Shown piece after piece: positions 14,747 to 20,037 of a stretch of DNA of 23,141 nt (its first letter is position 1; each line of letters begins with the position of its first letter). Source of the DNA: Treponema sp. (lineage in GTDB: Bacteria; Spirochaetota; Spirochaetia; Treponematales; Treponemataceae); the NCBI GenBank assembly GCA_016297805.1, contig JAEDFX010000031.1:1-23141 (forward strand), read 5' to 3'. Under the pieces are notes generated by a model, which was not told the DNA's origin, ran no database searches, and was given only the letters and a program-made list of their open reading frames with translations. A program made the position numbers and the translations under genes.

Positions 14747-15849
14747 TTTGTATCTCCAAAGATAATTTCTGTTCCTTTAGAAGAAAGTGCTTTTAATGTA
14801 TTGTATAAATTTTCTGTTGCTTCAACATCTAATCCGTGAGTTGGATTAAACATAATTAGCTTTTCTGGATTCTCTTCTATTTCTCGCTGAAGAATGATTC
14901 TTTGAAGCATTCCCCCAGATAAACATCTGACTTTTTCATTGAATTTAATATCAACATCAGCCTGTTCAAGAAGTTTTTTTGTTTTGTTTATCAGGTCAGA
15001 TTGTTTCCCCTTTGGATGAAAGGCTGTGACCAGCTGCAGAATTGAAAGATTTGGATTTGATGCAACGAAGTTCTTATCTGAAGGTATATATCCGATTTTT
15101 CCGAAATCGTGAACAATGTCTGATTCATTTAATTTTTTCTGTTTTATGCAGGAAGGAACTTCTACAGTTTTGGAAATTCCATATAGTTTCTGTTTAATTT
15201 CTGCTTCAGTAATTTCAGAAGCAGGACTTTTTTGAAGTATATTTCCGTTTTGTAAAAGAATTATAACATCTGATTTTTCTATAGCTTCCCTAAGGTTGTG
15301 AGTAATCATAAGGATTGTGATGCCCTGTTTTGTAAGCAGACGCAGCTTTTCAAGAGGAATTAAAGGTGGTTCATCCAGAATTAAAAATTTTGGATTTTTT
15401 AGAAGGGCTCCAATCAGAGAAACATAAAACTGTTCTTCTTCATTAAGATTCTTAACTGGTGTTGAAAGCTTATGGGCAGGGAGCCATGTATTGAAAAGTG
15501 GAGTAATAAAATCTGAAGTTTTAAGAAGTTTATACTGTTGTCTTGTTATTCCAATTTTAAGATTATCGAAAATTGAGATTGATTGAGAAAGAAGGGGACG
15601 CTGATGAACACAGGTAATCCCATGTTCAAGAGCATCCCGTGGTGATTTAAAGTTTACTTCTGTTTGGGTAAGGTAAAGGGTACCAGAAGTAGGTTTTAGG
15701 TCACCACAGATAACATGTGCTAAAGTTGATTTTCCGGCACCGTTTTCTCCCAGCAGTGAATAAATTTTCCCCGCCTCAAAGTCTATTGAAATGCCGTTAA
15801 GAACTTTTTTGTATGAATAATTTACACAGATATCTTTTAGCTGCAGCAT
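14743..15849 (-). CDS. Reduced tandem ABC ATPase of the BMP operon
   Basis: A 368-residue ATPase, much shorter than the usual ~500-residue tandem-cassette subunits (YufO/RbsA type). NBD1 has Walker A GENGAGKST (34-42), Q-loop Gln83, Walker B FLILDE (Asp159-Glu160) and switch His184, but its signature LSxGEQ has become LNEEEQ (135-140). NBD2 starts abruptly near residue 226: the whole Walker A half is missing, while the signature LSGGM (310-314) and the Walker B region MFNPTHGLD remain. The C-terminus stops soon after. The retained Walker A/B of NBD1 and signature of NBD2 would build one composite ATP site; both halves of the other site are gone. One-base overlap (TAATG) with the lipoprotein gene upstream and an ATGA overlap with permease 1 downstream. 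Confidence 0.88.
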   Translation of the reverse strand: MLQLKDICVNYSYKKVLNGISIDFEAGKIYSLLGENGAGKSTLAHVICGDLKPTSGTLYLTQTEVNFKSPRDALEHGITCVHQRPLLSQSISIFDNLKIGITRQQYKLLKTSDFITPLFNTWLPAHKLSTPVKNLNEEEQFYVSLIGALLKNPKFLILDEPPLIPLEKLRLLTKQGITILMITHNLREAIEKSDVIILLQNGNILQKSPASEITEAEIKQKLYGISKTVEVPSCIKQKKLNESDIVHDFGKIGYIPSDKNFVASNPNLSILQLVTAFHPKGKQSDLINKTKKLLEQADVDIKFNEKVRCLSGGMLQRIILQREIEENPEKLIMFNPTHGLDVEATENLYNTLKALSSKGTEIIFGDTK

Positions 15850-16856
15850 TATTTAATTTCTAGAGTTCCTTCTTTAATCTGCTGAACTAAATCTGCCATT
15901 TTAGCGCGAATATCTGCTGGAACGGTATTAATGTAATTAGGATCATCCTGTACAAAGTTTACAAAACCTTCCTTAATTCCAACCATTTCTGCAGTTCCCC
16001 AAGGAGTATTTCCATTAAGGAATTCTGTAGTAACTTTTTCTGACATAAGAACCTGTTCCATTGTTGTGCTGGATATGATTGTGCCAGGAGCTCTGTCAAA
16101 GCCGTTATTGTCAAACCATGTAATGTAAATTCCGTTGTTTACTGCAGAGTTTATAACGCCTTGTGCGGCACCTCCACAGATTGGAAGAATAACATCAACA
16201 TTATTTTTGAAAAGAGCATCAGCAATTTCGGCACCTTTTGTAGCATCGTACCAGTTACCAACTACACGGAAATCAACTGTGGTACCTTCTACTGCAGCCT
16301 TAGCACCTTTTTCATAGTATGGATAAAGGATGTTGTTCATAACAGGGTATTCCTGAGCAGCAATCAAGCCCATTTTGTGAGTTTTAGACATCAATCCGCC
16401 AATATATCCAGTAAGATATGCTGATTCATATTGATTGTAAGAAACTGTATGAATGTTCTGATTTCCTTCTTTTGTAGCATCAAGAAGAATATATTTCTGA
16501 TTTGGGAATTGCTGAAGTATTGGTTCAACGAGGTCAGGAAGAGAAGGATTGGAAGAAATGATAACATCATATTTCTGTTCAGCTGTAAGTGCAGTGATTT
16601 TTGGTCCCCATTCTGCCTGATTTGTACCGGCTTCCATTACAAAAAGTTCTACTTTTTTTTCGTCTGAAATAGATGCGTTATAGTTATTTACTGCCTTTGT
16701 AATTCCCTCAACAAGCATAGCGTAAGTTGGACTGTCATCACAGATTCCAGGAACAAATACAGCTACTGCTTTTGAAGATTTATTTTCTGCCTTTTTTGAA
16801 CAGCCTGAGAAAAGAACAGCTGCGGCGAGAATTGCAACGAAAATTGATTTTTTCAT
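15849..16856 (-). CDS. BMP/PnrA-like substrate-binding lipoprotein
   Basis: A 335-residue lipoprotein: a Lys-rich start, hydrophobic core and lipobox LFSGC (Cys19). The mature part fits the BMP family of periplasmic binding proteins (PnrA/TmpC of T. pallidum binds purine nucleosides; BmpA-D in Borrelia): AVFVPGICDDSPTYAMLVEG, YDVIISSNPSLPDLVEP, ESAYLTGYIGGLMS, VILPICGGAAQGVI and ITWFDNNGFDRAPG. The usual D-x-G-F-N motif near the N-terminus is diverged, so the ligand may not be a standard nucleoside. I chose ATG 16856, not the upstream ATG at 16928, because it gives the lipoprotein signal and has GGAG (16867-16864) 7 nt upstream; the longer form would run through the promoter. First gene of a tightly overlapping four-gene operon. 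Confidence 0.88.
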   Translation of the reverse strand: MKKSIFVAILAAAVLFSGCSKKAENKSSKAVAVFVPGICDDSPTYAMLVEGITKAVNNYNASISDEKKVELFVMEAGTNQAEWGPKITALTAEQKYDVIISSNPSLPDLVEPILQQFPNQKYILLDATKEGNQNIHTVSYNQYESAYLTGYIGGLMSKTHKMGLIAAQEYPVMNNILYPYYEKGAKAAVEGTTVDFRVVGNWYDATKGAEIADALFKNNVDVILPICGGAAQGVINSAVNNGIYITWFDNNGFDRAPGTIISSTTMEQVLMSEKVTTEFLNGNTPWGTAEMVGIKEGFVNFVQDDPNYINTVPADIRAKMADLVQQIKEGTLEIK

Positions 16857-16890
16857 AGTTATGCTCCAAAATTTAATTAATACGGTGCTA

Positions 16891-16919
16891 ATATTAGTTT
16901 TATATAAAACTAATGTCAA
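16891..16919 (-). promoter_or_regulatory. BMP operon promoter with perfect 22-bp palindromic operator
   Basis: On the minus strand a perfect -35 TTGACA (16919-16914), a 17-bp spacer and -10 TAATAT (16896-16891). A perfect 22-bp palindrome at 16893-16914, half-site ATTAGTTTTAT, fills the spacer and touches both boxes. A protein bound here would block RNA polymerase. The MarR-family gene just upstream is the obvious candidate. Confidence 0.8.
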
Positions 16920-16951
16920 TAGGAACAAGTGTATAAATGCAGGAAAATGGT

Positions 16952-17075
16952 TGGAACAGCGATGTCAGTCATCAGCGTATCTGTGATACGCTGATGACTG
17001 ACATCGCTGTTCCATCTGTTCCATAACTGTTCACTTGCGTGAACGAATTTCACATCCTCGGAAGTTGAAACTTCC
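16952..17075. repeat. Perfect 30-bp inverted repeat plus two short hairpins
   Basis: Arms 16952-16981 and 16985-17014 are perfect reverse complements over 30 bp, separated only by TGT; each arm begins or ends with TGGAACAGCGATG or its complement. Next come GTTCAC-TTGC-GTGAAC (17029-17044) and GGAAGT-TGAA-ACTTCC (17060-17075). The block fills the gap between the MarR stop and the BMP operon promoter. It has no strong T tract, so simple termination is not the full explanation, although transcript insulation is possible. Confidence 0.85.
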
Positions 17076-17090
17076 TGCGGTGTTCAATTT

Positions 17091-17540
17091 TTAGGTACGA
17101 TTTTCTATACTGGAAAAATTGTTTTCGATTTTGTTCAAGTATTGTACAAATTGGATGATTTCTTCTTCAGAGAAGTTTTTGTAAAATGTTTCCAGTAATT
17201 CTTTTGAGATTTCGCTGGTGGCCTGATTGAATTGTTTTCCTTTTTCTGTAAGGTGAATAAACCTGCTTCTTTTATCATTAACATCTGGATAGGTAGAAAT
17301 CAACCCATCCTTTTCAAGCTTACGCACAAGAACAGTTGTAGTTGACTTGTCTCTGTTGATTCTAGATGCCAGTTCTCCCATTGTCATTTTATCACTTTTG
17401 CTTAGTTGGAAAAGGATATTTCCATGAGATGAAGCATAGTTCTGAAAACCTTTCTGTTTTAATTTTTCAGTAAGAAAATCTGCGGTAATACTGTGAATAT
17501 GTGATACTAATGAAATGGAAGAATTAATATTCATAATCAT
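17091..17540 (-). CDS. MarR-family transcriptional regulator
   Basis: A 149-residue winged-helix repressor of standard MarR length. The recognition region is MTMGELASRINRDKSTTTVLVRKLEKDGL (helix-turn-helix, about residues 53-81, given here only as landmarks), followed by the wing motif DVNDKRSRFIHLTEKG, the family's D-x-R-x-x-x-x-x-L-T-x-x-G. Helices at both ends would form the dimer and ligand pocket. Start could be 17540 or the second ATG at 17534; neither has a Shine-Dalgarno, and a TAAAAT box 6 nt before 17534 suggests a leaderless transcript from the second. It is encoded on the same strand as the BMP operon, 234 bp upstream of it, and divergent from the membrane protein gene. Likely target: the palindrome in the BMP promoter (inference). 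Confidence 0.9.
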   Translation of the reverse strand: MIMNINSSISLVSHIHSITADFLTEKLKQKGFQNYASSHGNILFQLSKSDKMTMGELASRINRDKSTTTVLVRKLEKDGLISTYPDVNDKRSRFIHLTEKGKQFNQATSEISKELLETFYKNFSEEEIIQFVQYLNKIENNFSSIENRT

Positions 17541-17588
17541 ATTTTACCATAAATTTTGGTTGCCATTAATAGTAATACTTGTTAAATT
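17541..17588. promoter_or_regulatory. Divergent promoter region of marR-like and membrane protein genes
   Basis: The intergenic gap is only 54 bp. Plus strand: TTGCCA (17560-17565), 17 bp, TAAATT (17583-17588), then 6 nt to ATG 17595. Minus strand: TAAAAT (17546-17541) with no good -35. A near-palindrome, ACCATAAATTTTGGT (17546-17560, 6 of 7 pairs), lies between them and could be an autoregulatory site. Its sequence differs from the BMP operator. Confidence 0.4.
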
Positions 17589-17594
17589 TAAAAT

Positions 17595-18386
17595 ATGTTT
17601 GGTTTTTTAATAAAAAAGAATTTTTGTGATGGATGGGATAATCTCCTTTCTGTTGTATTGGTTAATGTTATTTTCCTTTTTGTAGGAATTGGGGTTGTTT
17701 TTCTTAATGCTATAGCCAATGGTGTTATACTTTTTCAGGTAATTGCATTTATTTTGACTTTCATCCTTCTTTCGATTGTTGCTTTTGCGTATGGTGACTC
17801 TGCCGCTGATATTGCTGATTTTAAAGGAATACGTCTTGTAGATTTCTTTAAGGCAATCCCTGGGGTTTTGAAAGATGCTTCTCTTTTTGGATTGATGTGT
17901 AGCCTAATTATTATGATTTCTACATTCTCAATCAGATATTATATTACAGAAACACAGTCACTTGTTTCTTTCTGTATAGGTATGATTATTTTATGGTTGG
18001 ATGTTTTCTTCTTTATGGCCATTCAATGGTTCATTCCAATCAGATCTACAATGCATAATGATTTTAAAAAATGCTTGAAAAAATGTTTTATCATCTTTTT
18101 TGATAATACAGGCTTTTCTATTGCAATGACTATTTATAATTTAGTTCTCATTGTTTTGTCTGTTGCGTTTATTGGATTTTTACCATCAGTTACAGGTTGG
18201 TTGATAGCTAACTGTAATGCATTACGTATTCTTTTATATAAGTATGATTACTTGGAAGAACATCCAGAATTACAAACAAAAAAAGAGAGAAAGCAGATTC
18301 CTTGGGAAGAGTTAATTTATGAGGATAGAGAAACTTTAGGACCAAGAAAACTAAAAAGCTTCCTTTTCCCATGGAAGGAAGATTAA
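17595..18386 (+). CDS. Polytopic membrane protein of unknown function
   Basis: A 263-residue inner-membrane protein with about five or six hydrophobic segments (roughly 16-42, 44-66, 94-115, 125-148 and 172-205) and a charged cytoplasmic C-tail rich in Lys/Glu ending FLFPWKED. I do not recognise it firmly; the topology recalls YesL/DUF624-type membrane proteins, but no diagnostic motif was seen. There is no Shine-Dalgarno; the -10-like TAAATT is 6 nt before the ATG, so a leaderless transcript is possible. The divergent MarR gene shares its 54-bp promoter region and might control it. The stop codon TAA (18384-18386) lies inside the first copy of a 95-bp tandem repeat. Confidence 0.72.
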   Translation: MFGFLIKKNFCDGWDNLLSVVLVNVIFLFVGIGVVFLNAIANGVILFQVIAFILTFILLSIVAFAYGDSAADIADFKGIRLVDFFKAIPGVLKDASLFGLMCSLIIMISTFSIRYYITETQSLVSFCIGMIILWLDVFFFMAIQWFIPIRSTMHNDFKKCLKKCFIIFFDNTGFSIAMTIYNLVLIVLSVAFIGFLPSVTGWLIANCNALRILLYKYDYLEEHPELQTKKERKQIPWEELIYEDRETLGPRKLKSFLFPWKED

Positions 18387-18578
18387 AATCGAAGAACCGT
18401 TAAAAAGTAAGCCGAAAGGGTTACTTTAGGTTCATCGAAAGAACATCTGGGAAGCGGCCACACTGTGCCGCCGAGGATTAAAATCGAAGAACCGTTAAAA
18501 AGTAAGCCGAAAGGGTTACTTTAGGTTCATCGAAAGAACATCTGGGAGGCGGCCACACTGTGCCGCCGAAGATTAAAA
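18381..18578 (+). repeat. Tandem duplication of a 95-bp structured element
   Basis: Two copies, 18381-18475 and 18476-18570, plus the first 8 nt of a third. They differ at two clear sites. Each copy can fold into two hairpins. In the first, GAACC/GGTTC (18394-18398 / 18429-18433) encloses AAAGTAA/TTACTTT and CC-GAAA-GG with a GNRA tetraloop. In the second, GCGGC/GCCGC lies under a CACACTGT loop, with a purine-rich GGGA/CGA internal loop and an ATCT/RGAT base. Both differences between copies fall in the second hairpin and keep or improve pairing. It sits in the 3' region of the membrane protein transcript. Could be a tandem structured RNA or a REP-like repeat. Confidence 0.88.
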
Positions 18579-18611
18579 AAAGAGGTGTGCTCCTGCGAAG
18601 TACACCTCTTT
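18579..18611. terminator. Bidirectional terminator between convergent genes
   Basis: A 12-bp stem (AAAGAGGTGTGC 18579-18590 / GTACACCTCTTT 18600-18611, one G-U) with a 9-nt loop. Seven A's precede it, giving a U7 tract for minus-strand transcripts from the lipoprotein gene. TTTAATTTT gives a weaker tract on the plus strand. Confidence 0.85.
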
Positions 18612-18638
18612 AATTTTATATAAATAACAATTGGAGAA

Positions 18639-19088
18639 TTATTGTTTTACTAATTCAAATTCATTTCCATCATCATCAACTAATATAATAGATTCTGGTA
18701 AGGTTTTGTTTTCTTTATAAATGTTGATAGCTGATCTGTCTTCAAAATAATCATCTCTCTGGTGATTTTTAATGTAATAATTTGTGTCGCGATATATGTA
18801 GGTTAATCCAGAAGAGTACCAATCAAAGTCTCCTAATAAAATGTAGATTCTGTATTCATCATCTGGTAAATCATATATTTTCCCTTTTTCTCCCCTGGAA
18901 ATATAATGTTCATCAGGATATTCTTTCCATCCGTCATAAGCTTCAACAAAAAAATCACGAACAGGCCATCTTGAGTCGTTGTATACATGTAGGGTATTTA
19001 AATGGTGATGATGATCTACATCAATATAACATCCTGTAAATATTGCAAGAATTGTTGCTACTAGTGTTATTGTAATAATTTTTTTCAT
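18639..19088 (-). CDS. Small His/acid-rich lipoprotein, unknown function
   Basis: A 149-residue predicted lipoprotein. The signal MKKIITITLVATILAIFTGC ends in lipobox IFTGC (Cys20). The mature part starts with an Asp/His cluster (YIDVDHHHHLN) and is rich in Asp, Glu and Tyr, with alternating hydrophobics (RIYILLGDFDWY, GLTYIYRDTNYYI) that suggest a small beta-sandwich. The DHHHH run might bind metal, but no known metal-chaperone motif is present, so this is only a suggestion. GGGAG (19099-19095) and a good promoter support the start. Monocistronic, ending at the bidirectional terminator. No family recognised. Confidence 0.82.
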   Translation of the reverse strand: MKKIITITLVATILAIFTGCYIDVDHHHHLNTLHVYNDSRWPVRDFFVEAYDGWKEYPDEHYISRGEKGKIYDLPDDEYRIYILLGDFDWYSSGLTYIYRDTNYYIKNHQRDDYFEDRSAINIYKENKTLPESIILVDDDGNEFELVKQ

Positions 19089-19105
19089 TTTTAACTCCCA
19101 ATAGA

Positions 19106-19135
19106 ATTATACAGTATTTGTGCCAGACTTGTCTT
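19106..19135 (-). promoter_or_regulatory. Promoter of the small lipoprotein gene
   Basis: -35 AAGACA (19135-19130), 18-bp spacer, perfect -10 TATAAT (19111-19106), then a short leader with GGGAG before ATG 19088. Confidence 0.6.
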
Positions 19136-19174
19136 GATTAGCCTTGCATATATTAATACACCTGAGAAAGAAAA

Positions 19175-19186
19175 AAAGTGCACTTT
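19175..19186. promoter_or_regulatory. 12-bp palindrome AAAGTGCACTTT
   Basis: A perfect 12-bp palindrome about 40 bp upstream of the lipoprotein -35 box and just after the terminator of the ATPase gene. It could be an operator or chance in AT-rich DNA; nothing else supports a role. Confidence 0.25.
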
Positions 19187-19196
19187 AAAATAAAAA

Positions 19197-19224
19197 AAAG
19201 AGAGATTTTTTTTAACCTCTCTTT
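19197..19224 (-). terminator. Rho-independent terminator after the P-loop protein gene
   Basis: AAAGAGAG (19197-19204) pairs with CTCTCTTT (19217-19224). Read on the minus strand the stem is followed by a continuous U tract from the A run at 19192-19199. It lies 27 bp after the stop of the gene. Confidence 0.8.
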
Positions 19225-19250
19225 GTGGATTTGTATAAATATTTATGCTT

Positions 19251-19907
19251 TTATTTACACATTAATAATGTTTTTGCATCAAGATTAACCTTGCCAATAC
19301 CATTCTGGATAAGGTTCAATACAAGCCCTTTTCCTTCTGGTGTAAGATGAGCAACTGTTGTAAATGCAGATGTTTTATCTGCTGGTAATGTATCACCAAT
19401 AGTTTCTGCTTCAGAAGTGTAGCTGAACCATGCTGTCATTTTTTCAGATTTTACAAAGTCTGCAAAACAGTCTAAGTCACTTTTTGAAACTGCTGCAAGA
19501 TCAAGACCATCTACAACAATTGAACCGATTTTAATTCCACCGTCATTTAATGCTTTAAGTGTATTTACAACCTTTGGCAAAGTGAATGTTTCCTGATTAA
19601 AATTCAAAATTGTACGGTTACGAACGATTTCATCATTTACATCATCAAGATTGAAACTCTTCTTCTTTGCAATTTCTGCCATTACACTAGAATACCATGC
19701 AATTACGTTAGAAGATTTCTGATCAAAAGAAACATGAACCAGACCTTTATCATTCAAAAGTGTATCAATACCAAACTGTACTAAAATTGAAGTTTTACCA
19801 AGTCCTTTTTTTGCTGTAATAAGACCCATTTCGCCATCTTTTAAAGCGGCATTTGTTACATCGAAATAACGTACAGGGCTGTGTGCAATCAAAGCTTTTT
19901 TGTCCAT
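19251..19907 (-). CDS. RecA/KaiC-like P-loop ATPase-fold protein, unknown function
   Basis: A 218-residue soluble protein with a RecA-superfamily P-loop layout. Walker A is AKKGLGKTS (32-40), where the first Gly of GxxxxGKT is Ala. The next strand ends HVSFDQ (58-63), and Walker B-like IGSIVVDGLDL (127-137) provides one Asp. The pattern of GxxGxGKT, then V-S-F-D, then V-V-D-G resembles DnaB/KaiC/RAD55 single-domain relatives. The C-terminal half (HLTPEGKGLVLNLIQNGIGK) would be the following beta-hairpins. Partner and role unknown. ATG 19907 is preferred: GGAGG (19920-19916) lies 8 nt upstream, whereas the ATG at 19922 overlaps that Shine-Dalgarno. It follows the EF-G gene but is separated by a terminator. 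Confidence 0.78.
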   Translation of the reverse strand: MDKKALIAHSPVRYFDVTNAALKDGEMGLITAKKGLGKTSILVQFGIDTLLNDKGLVHVSFDQKSSNVIAWYSSVMAEIAKKKSFNLDDVNDEIVRNRTILNFNQETFTLPKVVNTLKALNDGGIKIGSIVVDGLDLAAVSKSDLDCFADFVKSEKMTAWFSYTSEAETIGDTLPADKTSAFTTVAHLTPEGKGLVLNLIQNGIGKVNLDAKTLLMCK

Positions 19908-19978
19908 AAATCTAGCCTCCATAAAAATTACTATATGACTAGTTTAAGGCATATCGGGTAAAAAGCAAGTTTAAAATA

Positions 19979-20011
19979 AAACGGTCCCTTCGACATGCTC
20001 AGGGACCGTTT
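19979..20011 (-). terminator. Terminator after EF-G
   Basis: A perfect 11-bp stem AAACGGTCCCT (19979-19989) / AGGGACCGTTT (20001-20011) with loop TCGACATGCTC. On the minus strand it is followed by TTTTATTTTA. The CCCT-TCGACATGCTC-AGGG core resembles a CCTTCGACAAGCTCAGG-type hairpin that I recall from intergenic DNA of many unrelated bacteria. Confidence 0.85.
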
Positions 20012-20037
20012 ATTAGAATTAAAAGTTTAGTGCAAAA

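Noticed and set aside
16871..16883. TTTAATTAATAC near the BMP promoter as a fourth copy of the hairpin boundary motif
   Set aside because: It matches only the AT-rich part and lacks the GTAGG end, so chance in AT-rich DNA is enough.
16857..16928. 24-residue extension of the BMP lipoprotein
   Set aside because: It covers the promoter and operator and would bury the lipoprotein signal.
18381..18578. CRISPR array or cobalamin riboswitch
   Set aside because: Only two 95-bp copies with no spacers. The GGGAAGC and GCCACACTG strings loosely recall B12-box motifs, but the order and remaining core elements are absent, and the location is after a gene.
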